From Variovorax sp. PBL-H6 (lineage in GTDB: Bacteria > Pseudomonadota > Gammaproteobacteria > Burkholderiales > Burkholderiaceae_C): a stretch of 64,000 nt of DNA. The position numbers were made by a program, and so were the translations under genes. The stretch covers positions 4,092,001-4,156,000 of the forward strand of contig NZ_LR594659.1 in the NCBI RefSeq assembly GCF_901827155.1. The letters run 5' to 3'. Below are positions 18,656-30,423 of the stretch, piece by piece (position 1 is the first letter of the stretch; every line of letters starts with the position of its first letter). The notes beneath the pieces are model-generated. The model made no database searches, was not told the DNA's origin, and saw only the letters and a program-made list of their open reading frames with translations.

Positions 18656-20704
18656 TCACGTGAATTCCAGGATCACCTGGTCCACCGCGAGCGACTCGCC
18701 CTTGCCGGCCGAGATGCTGCCGACCACGCCGTCCTGCGAGGCGAAGAGCACGTTCTCCATCTTCATCGCCTCGATCACCGCAAGCTTTTCGCCGGCTTGC
18801 ACCTGCTGGCCCGGCTGCACGGAGATTTCGACCAGGAGCCCCGGCATCGGCGACATCAGGAACTTGCTGAGATCGGGCGGCGCCTTGTAGGGCATGAGCT
18901 TGAGCAGCCTTGAGCCCCGCGGCGACAGCACCAGCGCCTCGATCTGCTTGCCGTTGTGCGCGATGCGCAAGGCCAGGGGATTCTTGCCGACACCGCGCTC
19001 GACCTGCGCCGTGAAGCCACGGCCGTTCACGCTGCCTTCGACCCGGATGCTGCCCAACCCGGCCTGGCTTTCGATCTTGTAGGTGTTCGCGCCCACCGTC
19101 ACCGCGCTCGAACCCGTGGGGCCCTGGTAGTCGGTGACCGTCACGGGCTGATGCACATGCTCCCCCTTGGCGTCGAGGACGACCACCACGAACTGCTCCC
19201 CCACCTTCACGCCATGCCCCTCGAGCTGGCCGCTGATGCGCGAAGCCCGCGCGCGGTAGCGCCGATGCATGTAGGCGGCGAGCGCCACCAGGAAGTCGGG
19301 CTCGTCGTGGGGCACGTCCTCGGCGCGGAAGCCCTTGCCGTAGTGCTCGGCGATGAAGCCGGTATTGAAGGCCCCGCTCACGAAGCTGGCATGCGCCAGC
19401 AACGCGGCCTGGAACGGGATGTTGCTGCTGATGCCGCGGATCACGAAGCCGTTGAGCGCCTCGCGCATCAGCGCAATCGCGTGTGTGCGGTCACGCCCAT
19501 GCACGATCAGCTTGGCGATCATCGAGTCGTAGAACATCGGGATTTCGCCGCCGTCGTAGACGCCAGTGTCGACGCGCACGCCATACAAGTGCTCCGTGTC
19601 CGCGGAGAACATCGTCTCCTTCGGCGGCTGGAACCGCACCAGGCGACCGGTCGACGGCAGGAAGTTCCGGAACGGGTCTTCCGCATTGATCCGGCACTCG
19701 ATCGCCCAGCCCTCGCGCTTCACGTCCTCCTGCGCCAGCGGCAGCCTCTCGCCGGCGGCGACACGGATCATGAGCTCGACGAGGTCCAGCCCGGTGATCG
19801 CTTCCGTCACCGGATGCTCCACCTGCAGCCGCGTGTTCATCTCCAGGAAGTAGAAGCTCTGGTCCTTGCCGACCACGAACTCCACGGTGCCCGCGCTCTG
19901 GTAGTTCACCGCCTTGGCGAGCGCCACAGCTTGCTCGCCCATGGCCTTGCGAGTGGCCTCGCTGATGAAGGGCGAAGGCGCCTCCTCGATCACCTTCTGG
20001 TGGCGGCGCTGAATCGAACATTCGCGCTCGTTCAGGTAAATCACGTTGCCGTGCGCATCGCCCAGCACCTGGATCTCGATGTGGCGCGGCTCCTCGACGA
20101 ACTTCTCGATGAAAACGCGGTCGTCGCCGAAGCTGTTGCGCGCTTCGTTGCGGCAGGAGGTGAAGCCTTCGAACGCGTCCTTGTCGTTGTGGGCCACGCG
20201 CAGGCCCTTGCCGCCGCCGCCCGCCGAGGCCTTGATCATGACCGGATAGCCCACGTCTCGCGCGATCTCGACTGCGCGCTCCGCCGTTTCGATCGCGTCG
20301 TTCCAGCCGGGGATGGTGTTGACCTTGGCCTCGTTCGCGAGCTTCTTCGAGGCGATCTTGTCGCCCATCGCAGCGATCGAGTAATGCTTGGGGCCGATGA
20401 AGACGATGCCCTCCTCCTCGACCTTCTTCGCAAAACCCTCGTTCTCGGACAAGAAGCCATAGCCGGGATGGACCGCCTCTGCGCCCGTCTTCTTGCACGC
20501 CGCGATGATGCGATCGGCTTGCAGATAGCTCTCGCGGCTGGGCGAGGCACCGATGTGCACAGCCTCGTCGGCCAGCTCGACATGGCGTGCATCCTTGTCG
20601 GCGTCGGAATAGACGGCAACGGTGATGATGCCCATTTTTCTTGCGGTCTTGATGACACGGCAGGCGATCTCGCCGCGGTTCGCAATCAGGATTTTCTTGA
20701 ACAT
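18656..20704 (-). CDS. pccA: Propionyl-CoA carboxylase alpha subunit (biotin carboxylase + BCCP)
   Basis: This 682-residue chain has a biotin carboxylase ATP-grasp part (about 1-450, [30 protein letters not shown]), a linker BT domain and a C-terminal biotinyl domain with EAMKMEN and biotin-lysine Lys648. With PccB it carboxylates propionyl-CoA to methylmalonyl-CoA. It lies 18 bases after pccB in the operon mcm-meaB-pccB-pccA-VOC. The neighbourhood supports propionyl- rather than 3-methylcrotonyl-CoA. Confidence 0.94.
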   Translation of the reverse strand: MFKKILIANRGEIACRVIKTARKMGIITVAVYSDADKDARHVELADEAVHIGASPSRESYLQADRIIAACKKTGAEAVHPGYGFLSENEGFAKKVEEEGIVFIGPKHYSIAAMGDKIASKKLANEAKVNTIPGWNDAIETAERAVEIARDVGYPVMIKASAGGGGKGLRVAHNDKDAFEGFTSCRNEARNSFGDDRVFIEKFVEEPRHIEIQVLGDAHGNVIYLNERECSIQRRHQKVIEEAPSPFISEATRKAMGEQAVALAKAVNYQSAGTVEFVVGKDQSFYFLEMNTRLQVEHPVTEAITGLDLVELMIRVAAGERLPLAQEDVKREGWAIECRINAEDPFRNFLPSTGRLVRFQPPKETMFSADTEHLYGVRVDTGVYDGGEIPMFYDSMIAKLIVHGRDRTHAIALMREALNGFVIRGISSNIPFQAALLAHASFVSGAFNTGFIAEHYGKGFRAEDVPHDEPDFLVALAAYMHRRYRARASRISGQLEGHGVKVGEQFVVVVLDAKGEHVHQPVTVTDYQGPTGSSAVTVGANTYKIESQAGLGSIRVEGSVNGRGFTAQVERGVGKNPLALRIAHNGKQIEALVLSPRGSRLLKLMPYKAPPDLSKFLMSPMPGLLVEISVQPGQQVQAGEKLAVIEAMKMENVLFASQDGVVGSISAGKGESLAVDQVILEFT

Positions 20705-20722
20705 GTTGTGGTCCCCACGTCT

Positions 20723-22255
20723 TCAGAGCGGAATGTTCCCGTGCTTGCGCCACGGGTTGTCGAGCTTCTTCTCGCGCAGCATGACCAGGCTGCGGCAGAT
20801 GCGCTTGCGCGTCTCGCTGGGCAGGATCACGTCGTCGATGTAGCCACGCGTGCCGGCCACATAGGGATTGGCGAAGCGGGCCTTGTACTCGGCCTCGCGC
20901 GCGGCCAGCTTCTCGGGATCGTTCTTGTCCTCGCGGAAGATGATTTCTACCGCTCCCTTGGCACCCATCACCGCGATCTCGGCGCGCGGCCATGCCAGGT
21001 TGACGTCGCCGCGCAGGTGCTTGGAGGCCATCACGTCATAGGCGCCGCCGTAGGCCTTGCGAGTGATGACGGTGATTTTCGGCACCGTGCACTCGGCATA
21101 CGCGTAGAGGAGCTTGGCGCCATGCTTGATGATGCCGCCGTATTCCTGGCTGGTACCGGGCATGAAGCCGGGCACATCGACGAAGGTGACGACCGGAATG
21201 TTGAAGGCGTCGCAGAAGCGCACGAAGCGCGCCGCCTTGATGGACGACCTGATGTCGAGGCAGCCGGCCAGCACCAGCGGCTGGTTGGCAACGATGCCGA
21301 TGCTCTGCCCATCCATGCGCGCGAACCCGATCACGATGTTCCTTGCGTAGTCGGGCTGCAGCTCGAAGAACTCACCGTCGTCGACGACCTTCGTTATCGC
21401 CTCCTTGATGTCGTAGGGCTTGTTCGGGTTGTCAGGCACCAGGGTGTCGAGCGACAGGTCGGCACGATCGGCCGGGTCGCCGCTGGGCCGCACGGGCGGC
21501 TTTTCGCGGTTGTTGAGCGGCAGGTAGTTGTAGAGCCGGCGCAGCATCATCAGCGCCTCGACGTCGTTCTCGAAGGCCATGTCGGCCACGCCGCTCTTGG
21601 TGGTGTGGGTGGTGGCGCCGCCCAGTTCCTCGGCCGTGACGTCCTCGTGCGTCACCGTCTTCACCACCTCCGGGCCGGTAACGAACATGTAGGAGCTATC
21701 GCGCACCATGAAGATGAAATCGGTCATGGCGGGCGAGTAGACGGCGCCGCCGGCGCAGGGCCCCATGATCATGCTGATCTGCGGCACCACGCCGGAGGCC
21801 ATCACGTTGCGCTGGAACACCTCGGCATAACCGCCGAGCGAGGCCACGCCTTCCTGGATGCGCGCGCCGCCCGAGTCGTTGAGGCCGATGACGGGCGCGC
21901 CCACCTTCATCGCCTGGTCCATCACCTTGCAGATCTTCTCGGCGTGGGCTTCGCTGAGCGCGCCGCCGAAAACGGTGAAGTCCTGGCTGAAGACGAACAC
22001 GAGGCGGCCGTTGATCATGCCGTAGCCCGTGACCACGCCATCCCCCGGAATCTTCGTTTCGGCCATGCCGAAGTCGCTGGAACGGTGTTCGACGAACATG
22101 TCCCATTCCTCGAAGGTGTTGTCGTCGAGCAGCAGCTCGATGCGCTCGCGCGCCGTCAGCTTGCCCTTGGCATGCTGCGCGTCGATGCGCTTCTGCCCGC
22201 CACCCAGGCGCGCCTGGGCGCGCCGCTTTTCGAGTTGTTCGAGGATCTCTTTCAT
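20723..22255 (-). CDS. pccB: Propionyl-CoA carboxylase beta subunit
   Basis: This 510-residue carboxyltransferase subunit has an N-terminal crotonase-like half with [20 protein letters not shown] and [16 protein letters not shown]. Its C-terminal half has [25 protein letters not shown], split here as VDVPGFMPG and [14 protein letters not shown]. It uses carboxybiotin on PccA to make methylmalonyl-CoA. The ATG (22255) overlaps the meaB stop by four bases, so the two are coupled. Confidence 0.95.
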   Translation of the reverse strand: MKEILEQLEKRRAQARLGGGQKRIDAQHAKGKLTARERIELLLDDNTFEEWDMFVEHRSSDFGMAETKIPGDGVVTGYGMINGRLVFVFSQDFTVFGGALSEAHAEKICKVMDQAMKVGAPVIGLNDSGGARIQEGVASLGGYAEVFQRNVMASGVVPQISMIMGPCAGGAVYSPAMTDFIFMVRDSSYMFVTGPEVVKTVTHEDVTAEELGGATTHTTKSGVADMAFENDVEALMMLRRLYNYLPLNNREKPPVRPSGDPADRADLSLDTLVPDNPNKPYDIKEAITKVVDDGEFFELQPDYARNIVIGFARMDGQSIGIVANQPLVLAGCLDIRSSIKAARFVRFCDAFNIPVVTFVDVPGFMPGTSQEYGGIIKHGAKLLYAYAECTVPKITVITRKAYGGAYDVMASKHLRGDVNLAWPRAEIAVMGAKGAVEIIFREDKNDPEKLAAREAEYKARFANPYVAGTRGYIDDVILPSETRKRICRSLVMLREKKLDNPWRKHGNIPL

Positions 22256-23352
22256 GGTCCTGTTCCGGAAGTGATGTTGATGTGTTCTTCGACGCGCTGG
22301 CCCTGTCGCGCCTGCCCCGCCTGCGCTGCGAGCAGGTTGCGTGCCGCCGTCGAGGCGGGCAGCGTGCCCGCCCCCACCTGGGCCAAGGTCTGCGGGAGCA
22401 GCTCGCGCACTTTCGGGTGCTGGCGGAAGGCCTGCTTGAGGCCCGCGTCGATGCGTTCCCACATCCACGCGAGCGCCTGCTTCTCGCGCCGTGCGGCGGT
22501 CTTGCCGGTGGCGGTCTGCAGGGCCTTGAACTCCAGCACGGTGTCCCAGAAGCCGTCGACGCCCGTGCCCAGCAAGGCACTGGATTGAATCACCCTGGGT
22601 TGCCACTGACGCAGCGCCGTGTCCGCAGCGCCGTGCACGACATGCGCATGCACCGGGTTGCCGTGGTGGCCGAAAAGCCGCAGCGCGGAGGTGATCTGCG
22701 CCTGCGCGCGCGTCGCCGCATCGGGGTCGATGTCAGCCTTGTTGATGACCACCAGGTCTGCCAGCTCCATCACGCCCTTCTTGATTGCCTGCAGGTCGTC
22801 GCCGGCATTGGGCAGTTGCAGCAGCACGAACATGTCGGTCATGCCCGAGACCGCGGTCTCGCTCTGGCCGACACCCACGGTCTCGACGATGACGATGTCG
22901 TAGCCGGCGGCTTCGCAGACCAGCATGGCCTCGCGCGTCTTCTCGGCCACGCCGCCCAAAGTGCCGCTCGACGGACTGGGACGGATGTAGGCGCGCTCGT
23001 GCACCGAGAGTCTTTCCATGCGCGTCTTGTCGCCGAGGATGGAGCCGCCGGAGACGGTGGACGAGGGGTCGATGGTGAGGACTGCCACGCGATGGCCGCG
23101 ATCGATCAGGTACAGCCCCAACGTCTCGATGAAGGTGGACTTGCCGACGCCGGGCACGCCCGAGATGCCCAGGCGGAAGGATCTGCCGGTGCGAGGCAGC
23201 AGCGCCGTCAACAGTTCATCGGCTTGCGCGCGATGGTCGGCCCGCGTGGATTCGAGCAGCGTGATGGCTTTCGCGATCGCGCGCCGCTGTCGGGGACCGA
23301 CGCCGTCCGCCAGCGCTTCGGCTGTCACGACGCTTCGAGCCGCGGCCGACAT
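22252..23352 (-). CDS. meaB: Methylmalonyl-CoA mutase-associated G-protein chaperone
   Basis: This 366-residue P-loop GTPase loads and protects B12 in methylmalonyl-CoA mutase. Walker A is GVPGVGKST (65-73). Family motifs include [23 protein letters not shown] and the guanine-specific NKAD. It starts 2 bases after the mcm stop. The C-terminus is somewhat longer and Gln/Ala-rich than usual. Older annotations call this family ArgK. Confidence 0.94.
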   Translation of the reverse strand: MSAAARSVVTAEALADGVGPRQRRAIAKAITLLESTRADHRAQADELLTALLPRTGRSFRLGISGVPGVGKSTFIETLGLYLIDRGHRVAVLTIDPSSTVSGGSILGDKTRMERLSVHERAYIRPSPSSGTLGGVAEKTREAMLVCEAAGYDIVIVETVGVGQSETAVSGMTDMFVLLQLPNAGDDLQAIKKGVMELADLVVINKADIDPDAATRAQAQITSALRLFGHHGNPVHAHVVHGAADTALRQWQPRVIQSSALLGTGVDGFWDTVLEFKALQTATGKTAARREKQALAWMWERIDAGLKQAFRQHPKVRELLPQTLAQVGAGTLPASTAARNLLAAQAGQARQGQRVEEHINITSGTGP

Positions 23353-23354
23353 GC

Positions 23355-25517
<2,163 letters not shown>

Positions 25518-25595
25518 TGCGCGGGCTTTGCGAGGGTGGAAGGGAAACGTCCGCGCAGGCGCGTGACGAGTTCGGTGCGAGTCTAACTCATCTGT

Positions 25596-25606
25596 AATTA
25601 TTAATT
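25596..25606. promoter_or_regulatory. AT-rich palindrome between mcm and the GntR gene
   Basis: AATTA-T-TAATT is a perfect odd-length palindrome in the 120-base divergent region, in one of the few AT-rich spots of the window. Its place suggests an operator for the adjacent GntR/FadR-type regulator. A TTGAAT hexamer just beside it on the minus strand could be the mcm -35, but the matching -10 is weak. Confidence 0.4.
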
Positions 25607-25637
25607 CAAACTCTCGGCGTTGCGGTACATTTCGCGC

Positions 25638-26285
25638 ATGTCCGCCCTCACCCTGACCCCGCGCGCCCTCTACGAAGAGGTGGCGGAGCTGCTGCGCCAA
25701 CGCATCTTCAATCGCGAGCTCGAGCCGGGCAGCTGGATCGACGAGCTCAAGCTCGCTGAGGAATACGGAATCAGCCGCACGCCTCTGCGCGAGGCGCTCA
25801 AGGTGCTGGCGGCCGAAGGCCTGGTGACGATGAAGGTACGGCGCGGCGCCTACGTGACCGAGGTGTCGGAGAAGGACCTCGCCGACGTGTATCACCTGCT
25901 GAGCCTGCTCGAGAGCGACGCAGTGGGCGTGTTAGCTGAACGGGCCTCCAGCGCGCAGTTGGCCGAACTCGAAGCGCTGCATGCGGAGCTCGAAGCGGCC
26001 GCCGTGCCAGGCAAGGTGGACCGCGCCCACTTCTTCGCCATCAACGAACGCTTCCACATGCGCATCCTGGCGATGGCCGACAACCGCTGGCGCGACCAGA
26101 TGGTGGCCGACCTGCGCAAGGTGATGAAGCTCAATCGCCACAACTCGCTGCTCAAGGCCGGCCGCATTGCGGAGTCGCTCGCGGAGCACCGGGCGATCAT
26201 GGCCGCGATCAAGGCACGCGACGGGGCCGGCGCCATGGCGCGCATGCAGGAGCACTTCCGCAGCGGCCTGGAAGCAGCGAACTGA
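25638..26285 (+). CDS. GntR-family regulator, FadR (FCD) subfamily
   Basis: This 215-residue regulator has an N-terminal winged helix ([49 protein letters not shown]) and a C-terminal all-helical FCD ligand domain. Likely metal/ligand residues lie in [11 protein letters not shown] and [12 protein letters not shown] 25638 is chosen over a TTG 18 bases upstream. It is divergent from the methylmalonyl-CoA operon and probably controls it in response to an acyl-CoA or organic acid (inference). Confidence 0.88.
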   Translation: MSALTLTPRALYEEVAELLRQRIFNRELEPGSWIDELKLAEEYGISRTPLREALKVLAAEGLVTMKVRRGAYVTEVSEKDLADVYHLLSLLESDAVGVLAERASSAQLAELEALHAELEAAAVPGKVDRAHFFAINERFHMRILAMADNRWRDQMVADLRKVMKLNRHNSLLKAGRIAESLAEHRAIMAAIKARDGAGAMARMQEHFRSGLEAAN

Positions 26286-26291
26286 ATCCCC

Positions 26292-27077
26292 TCAGTCGGC
26301 GGGCGACGCCGTGCCGATGTCGGCATTGATCCGCTGCAGGGTCTCCAGCAGCTTCGGCGCGATGCGCGCCACCATCGTCTCGCGCGGCAGCAGGTAGGCC
26401 GGCCCGCCACAGCTGCAGGCGTAGCGCTCGCCGCGCGGTCCGCGCAGCGAGAAGCCCAGCGCATGGATGTGCGGGTGCCACTCGCCGAAGGAGCTGCAAT
26501 AACCCAGTCGCGCGTGCTCCTGGAGCCCCGCCATGACGCGCGGCTCCAGCGCGGCCCAGTTCTCGCCGCTGGCGAGCCGGATCTGGTCCAGCAACTCGGC
26601 CTGCTCGCCCGACGGCAGCGCCGCGAGGTAAGCCCGTCCGGCCGCCGAGGTGGCGATGGTCATGCGCGAGCCCACGTCGATGCGCGAGCTGATCATGGCC
26701 GAGCGCGGACGCAGCGAATCGATGATCAGCATGTCCAGCTCGTCGCGCACGCCCATGTGGACGCTGGCGCCGGCGAACTCCGCCAGCGCCAGCAGGCGCG
26801 GCCGGGCCACCCCCCGCAGATCGAAATGCCGAAGGTAGCGGTTGCTCATGTCCAGCAGTGCGGGGCCCAGGCTGAAGCGCTCGCTGTCGGGCGCCTGCCG
26901 CAGGTAGCCGCTCGCAACCAGCGTCGCGGCCAGGCGAGAGACCGTCGGCTTCGGAATGCCCGTCGCATCGGCCAGCTCGCGGTTGCTCAACGGGCCGGCC
27001 GCGTCGCCAACCACCTTCAGCACTGCCAAGCCCCGTGCCAACGCGCTGACTTCGGCTCCTGCTCCTTGCTCAGCCAT
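26292..27077 (-). CDS. IclR-family transcriptional regulator
   Basis: This 261-residue regulator has an N-terminal helix-turn-helix (ALARGLAVLKVVGDAAGPLS, IPKPTVSRLAATLVASGYL) and a C-terminal IclR effector domain (GYCSSFGEWHPHIHALGFSL). Its gene is divergent from the Bug/dioxygenase unit and shares with it a 97-base region containing two copies of an operator-like sequence. It likely represses or activates that unit in response to the transported substrate. It ends 6 bases after the gntR stop, tail to tail. Confidence 0.9.
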   Translation of the reverse strand: MAEQGAGAEVSALARGLAVLKVVGDAAGPLSNRELADATGIPKPTVSRLAATLVASGYLRQAPDSERFSLGPALLDMSNRYLRHFDLRGVARPRLLALAEFAGASVHMGVRDELDMLIIDSLRPRSAMISSRIDVGSRMTIATSAAGRAYLAALPSGEQAELLDQIRLASGENWAALEPRVMAGLQEHARLGYCSSFGEWHPHIHALGFSLRGPRGERYACSCGGPAYLLPRETMVARIAPKLLETLQRINADIGTASPAD

Positions 27078-27093
27078 GAAATCCAGCTTTTTT

Positions 27094-27108
27094 AAAACAA
27101 TGTTTCAT
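27094..27108 (+). promoter_or_regulatory. Operator-like repeat 1 in the IclR divergent region
   Basis: AAAACAATGTTTCAT contains the palindrome AAACA-A-TGTTT. A second copy differing at one position lies 53 bases downstream. This copy sits just upstream of the -35 of the promoter for the Bug gene and between it and the iclR start, as expected for an IclR-family site. Confidence 0.65.
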
Positions 27109-27115
27109 ATTTTTG

Positions 27116-27143
27116 TTGACTTGCCTACTCTAGTCGATATTAT
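27116..27143 (+). promoter_or_regulatory. Sigma-70-type promoter for the Bug/dioxygenase unit
   Basis: A -35 TTGACT (27116-27121) and a -10 TATTAT (27138-27143) are separated by 16 bases, about 32 bases before the Bug ATG. It is one of the best consensus promoters visible in this window and is bracketed by the two operator-like repeats. Confidence 0.7.
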
Positions 27144-27146
27144 TTC

Positions 27147-27161
27147 AAAACAATGTTCCAT
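27147..27161 (+). promoter_or_regulatory. Operator-like repeat 2 in the IclR divergent region
   Basis: AAAACAATGTTCCAT matches repeat 1 at 14 of 15 positions and lies directly downstream of the -10, over the expected transcription start. The centre-to-centre distance of 53 bases is close to five helical turns, so bound dimers would face the same side of the DNA. Confidence 0.65.
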
Positions 27162-27174
27162 TAACACAAATCCG

Positions 27175-28167
27175 ATGAGACAAGACACATTCACCACCAC
27201 CCGTCGCCGAGTCTTGCTGGCCGGCGCCACCATCGCAGTCGCCGGCCTGGGCAGCAGCCTCGAGGCCGCAGCCCAGGAGTTTCCTAAGGGCCCCGTCAAG
27301 ATCATCATCCCGTTCGCGCCTGGCGGGCCGACCGACACGGTAGGCCGGCTCATCGCGCAGAAGCTGCAGGAAATCTGGGGACAGCCGGTGATCGTCGACT
27401 ACAAGCCCGGCGCCGGGACCGCTATCGGCGTGGACTTCGTCGCCAAGGCACCGCCCGACGGCCTGACCTTCGGCATGGTGAATTCTTCCTTCGCCGTGAA
27501 CCCGTCGCTTCGCAAGAACCTGCCGTACGACACGGTGAAGGACCTCGCAGCCATTACGCAGATCGCGAACCTGCAGCTGGCGATGGTCGCCAGGCCCGAC
27601 GCCCCTTTCAATACCGTGCCCGAGCTGATCGCCTATGCCAGGAAGAACCCGGGCAAGCTCACCTACGGCACGCCCGGCGCCGGCAGTACCACGCACCTGG
27701 GCGCCGAGCTCCTGAAGCGCGAGGCCCGCTTCGACATGCTCCACTCGCCCTTCAAGGGCAGCGCGCCGGCGCACACCGAGCTGATGGGCGGGCGCATCGA
27801 CATCGTGGTAGATCCTTTCCTGTCGATCCTGCCCTACGTGAAGGCCGGCCGGATGAAGATGATCGCCACGCTCGGCGACAAGCGCGTGGCCGGCTTCAAT
27901 TACCCGACCGTGGCCGAGACGCTCCCCGGCTTCAACGTCAACGCGCTGCTGGGATTCGTTGCGCCGCACGGCACACCCATGGCCGTCATCCAGAAGATCC
28001 AGGCTGACACGGAAAAGGTGCTGCGCACTCCCGACATCCGCAAGCGCATCGAGGAACAGGGCATGGAGGTGGTCGCCTCCAGGCCCGAGCAGTTCGAGGC
28101 CTTCGTGCAATCCGAGATGAAGCGCTGGGCCCGCGTGATCAACGAAGCCGGCATCCAGGCCGAATAA
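27175..28167 (+). CDS. Bug-family (tripartite tricarboxylate transporter) substrate-binding protein
   Basis: This 330-residue periplasmic binding protein has an N-terminal signal carrying a twin-arginine-like TRRRVLLAG and hydrophobic stretch, suggesting Tat export. The mature part shows Bug signatures VKIIIPFAPGGPTDTVGR, NKPGAGT-like YKPGAGTAIG and LTYGTPGAGSTTHLGAELL. Bug proteins capture carboxylates, often for TctAB transporters; none is adjacent. It lies 19 bases before a dioxygenase gene and is controlled from the IclR promoter region. The ligand is unknown. Confidence 0.9.
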   Translation: MRQDTFTTTRRRVLLAGATIAVAGLGSSLEAAAQEFPKGPVKIIIPFAPGGPTDTVGRLIAQKLQEIWGQPVIVDYKPGAGTAIGVDFVAKAPPDGLTFGMVNSSFAVNPSLRKNLPYDTVKDLAAITQIANLQLAMVARPDAPFNTVPELIAYARKNPGKLTYGTPGAGSTTHLGAELLKREARFDMLHSPFKGSAPAHTELMGGRIDIVVDPFLSILPYVKAGRMKMIATLGDKRVAGFNYPTVAETLPGFNVNALLGFVAPHGTPMAVIQKIQADTEKVLRTPDIRKRIEEQGMEVVASRPEQFEAFVQSEMKRWARVINEAGIQAE

Positions 28168-28186
28168 CCCGTTCCCGAGACCTCCC

Positions 28187-29065
28187 ATGTCCCTCCGACT
28201 CAAGCCCCTGCATCCCCTGTTCGCCGCCGAAGCCAGCGGCATCGACATCGCATGTCCGCTGTCCGACACCGAGGTGCGCCAAATCAACGCCGCGATGAAT
28301 GAATACGCCGTGCTGGTGTGGCGCGGCCAGCCGCTGACGGGCCAGCAGCAGATCGACTTCGCCAAGTCCTTCGGCCCGCTGGACCTGGGCCTCAAGAAGG
28401 TCTTCAAGCGCAAGGAGAGGCTGGAGGACGAGCGCCTGATCGACATCTCCAACGTCGATGCCGAAGGCAACGTAGCGCGGCGCGACTCGCCCAAGAACCT
28501 CTCGAACTTCGCCAACCAGCTCTGGCACAGCGACAGCTCCTTCCAGGATCCGCGCGCCGCCTACTCGATGCTGCAGGCGCTGGTGCTGCCGAGCTGGGGC
28601 GGCAACACCGAGTTCGCCGACCTGCGCGCCGCCTACGACGCCTTGCCCGATCGCACCAAGGCCGAGGTCCAGGACCTGCGCTCCGAGCACTATGCGCTGC
28701 ACACGCGCATCCTGCTGGGCGATGAGGCATACACCGACGACCAGAAGAAGGCCATCCCGCCCGCAGTCTGGCCGCTGGTCCAGACGCACCCAGGCTCGGG
28801 ACGCAAGCTGCTCTTCGTCGGCGTGCATGCGCGGCAGGTCATCGGCTGGCCCACGGCCGAGTCACGCATGTACCTGCAGGACCTGCTGGAGCACGCGACC
28901 CAGCGCGAGTTCGTCTACCGCCATGAATGGCAGGTCGGCGACCTGGTGATGTGGGACAACCGCAGCACTCTGCACCGCGGCCGGCGCTACGACATCGCCG
29001 AGCGGCGCGAGCTGCGCCGCACCACCATCGAGGATGTGCCCGAGGCGCGGCTGATGGCGGCCTGA
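28187..29065 (+). CDS. TauD/TfdA-family Fe(II)/2-oxoglutarate dioxygenase
   Basis: This 292-residue non-heme iron dioxygenase has the facial triad H114-x-D116 (LWHSDSSF) and distal His263 (STLHRGRRYD), with arginines near 277-278 to hold 2-oxoglutarate. The overall pattern resembles TfdA (2,4-dichlorophenoxyacetate dioxygenase) more than taurine dioxygenase. It follows the Bug gene by 19 bases under the IclR region, so it probably hydroxylates a carboxylate brought in by that system. The substrate is not predictable from sequence. Confidence 0.88.
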   Translation: MSLRLKPLHPLFAAEASGIDIACPLSDTEVRQINAAMNEYAVLVWRGQPLTGQQQIDFAKSFGPLDLGLKKVFKRKERLEDERLIDISNVDAEGNVARRDSPKNLSNFANQLWHSDSSFQDPRAAYSMLQALVLPSWGGNTEFADLRAAYDALPDRTKAEVQDLRSEHYALHTRILLGDEAYTDDQKKAIPPAVWPLVQTHPGSGRKLLFVGVHARQVIGWPTAESRMYLQDLLEHATQREFVYRHEWQVGDLVMWDNRSTLHRGRRYDIAERRELRRTTIEDVPEARLMAA

Positions 29066-29068
29066 GGC

Positions 29069-30055
29069 TCAGGCGGCGGCCGCCTCCGCCGGCTCATGGG
29101 CAATCGCCATCACCGCGTGGGGCGGCAGCGCCTTGAGCCGGTGGTCGCTCCAGACCTGGCGCCAGCGACGCGCGCCCGGCAGCCCGTTGCGCAGGCCCAG
29201 CATGTGGCGCGCGATGTTCGACCACGCCGTGCCGTGCTCGGCCGCTTCGCGAACCATGTAGTCGCACATCCTGCGCTCCACGTCCTCGCGCGTGAGGACG
29301 GAGGGCGGCTGGCGGTAGAAGACCTCGTCCCATTGCGCGAGCCACCACGGGTTGTGGTACGCCTCGCGCCCGATCATCACGCCGTCCAGCAGCCGGAGAT
29401 GCGCCTGCATCTGCGCGTTGTCGTTGAAGCCGCCGTTGATGGAGATGGCGAGCTCGGGGAAGTCATGCTTGAGCCGATGCACCAGCTCGTAGCGCAGCGG
29501 CGGCACCTCCCGGTTCTGCTTGGGCGACAGGCCCTTCAGCCAGGCATTGCGTGCATGGACGATGAAGGTCCGGCAGCCGGCTTCGCTCACCATGCCGACG
29601 AAATCGCGCACGAATTCATAGGACTCCGTCTTGTCGATGCCGATGCGGTGCTTGACCGTGACCGGCACGCTCACCACGTCGACCATCGCCTTCACGCAAT
29701 CGGCCAGGAGCTGCGGCTCGTTCATCAGGCAAGCGCCGAAAGCGCCGCGCTGCACGCGCTCGCTGGGACATCCGCAATTGAGATTGATCTCGTCGTAGCC
29801 CCAGTCTTCGCCGAGCTTTGCGCAATGCGCCAGGTCGGTCGCCTCGCTGCCGCCCAGCTGGAGGGCGACCGGATGCTCCTGGGCGTTGAAGCGCAGATGG
29901 CGCGGCACGTCACCATGCATCAGGGCACCGGTGGTCACCATCTCGGTGTAGAGCAAGGCGCGGCGTGTCAGCAGCCGGTGAAAGTAGCGGCAATGGCGGT
30001 CCGTCCAGTCCATCATGGGCGCAACCGAGATGATCTTTTCGTTGTCGTTCAGCAA
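29069..30055 (-). CDS. dusA: tRNA-dihydrouridine(20/20a) synthase
   Basis: This 328-residue FMN enzyme reduces uridines 20/20a in the tRNA D-loop. Signatures are SVAPMMDWTDRHCRYF, the catalytic-cysteine segment NLNCGCPSERVQRGAFGACLM (in parts NLNCGCPSERVQ and GAFGACLM; Cys96), VKHRIGID and ISINGGFND. No in-frame ATG exists near the expected N-terminus, so initiation is taken as TTG at 30055 with a weak GGTGAG upstream. It converges with the dioxygenase gene, with 3 bases between stops. Confidence 0.92.
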   Translation of the reverse strand: MLNDNEKIISVAPMMDWTDRHCRYFHRLLTRRALLYTEMVTTGALMHGDVPRHLRFNAQEHPVALQLGGSEATDLAHCAKLGEDWGYDEINLNCGCPSERVQRGAFGACLMNEPQLLADCVKAMVDVVSVPVTVKHRIGIDKTESYEFVRDFVGMVSEAGCRTFIVHARNAWLKGLSPKQNREVPPLRYELVHRLKHDFPELAISINGGFNDNAQMQAHLRLLDGVMIGREAYHNPWWLAQWDEVFYRQPPSVLTREDVERRMCDYMVREAAEHGTAWSNIARHMLGLRNGLPGARRWRQVWSDHRLKALPPHAVMAIAHEPAEAAAA

Positions 30056-30423
30056 ACCGGACTCACCATTTCAACCGTGGCAGGCCCCGTAGTTTCTCAC
30101 GCGATCCATGCGCTGACCGCAGTGGAGACGCCTCTCAGGGCCGACCGGCCGGCCAAAAAAAAGGCTCGCACGAAGCGAGCCAAATGATTGCCTTTGCAGC
30201 AATCCCCCAGAGAAACCATGAACGTAGTTTGCGCCGATTCCGCCAGGACGCGCGTGAAGAAATAGACGGAAGCGTGGCCGCACCCTGATGCTTTGTCGCA
30301 GGCATGGCAGATCCTGCAATTTTTTGCGCGACTCGGCCCTCGAGACCACGGCACCCGTGCCGGTTGACCTGCTTCTCGGGCCGGATCTCGTTGATCACGC
30401 GCACCTCGCCATGGCCGCGTAAC
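30056..30423. other. 368-base intergenic region between dusA and lhr
   Basis: This is the shared upstream region of divergent dusA (minus) and lhr (plus). Its one clear content is the minus-strand hairpin/terminator pair at 30155-30204. The minus frame 30320-30425 shows GC-rich third positions for about 20 codons but lacks a convincing start, stop or homology. I see no clear promoter. Confidence 0.5.
30155..30204 (-). terminator. Double hairpin with T8 tract upstream of dusA (candidate sRNA 3' end or leader attenuator)
   Basis: Read on the minus strand, GATTGC-N7-GCAATC (30204-30186) is followed by GGCTCGC-TTCGT-GCGAGCC (30181-30163) and then eight T (30162-30155). This is a textbook intrinsic terminator preceded by a second stem. 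It points towards dusA, whose start is 100 bases further on. No gene lies directly upstream on the minus strand, so it either ends a small RNA or attenuates the dusA leader. Confidence 0.7.

Noticed and set aside
18956..22588. Very long plus-strand open frame (about 1210 codons) opposite pccA/pccB
   Set aside because: It is the antisense shadow of high-GC coding DNA. The minus-strand genes have clear homology over the same bases, and the plus frame has no recognisable domain or ribosome site.
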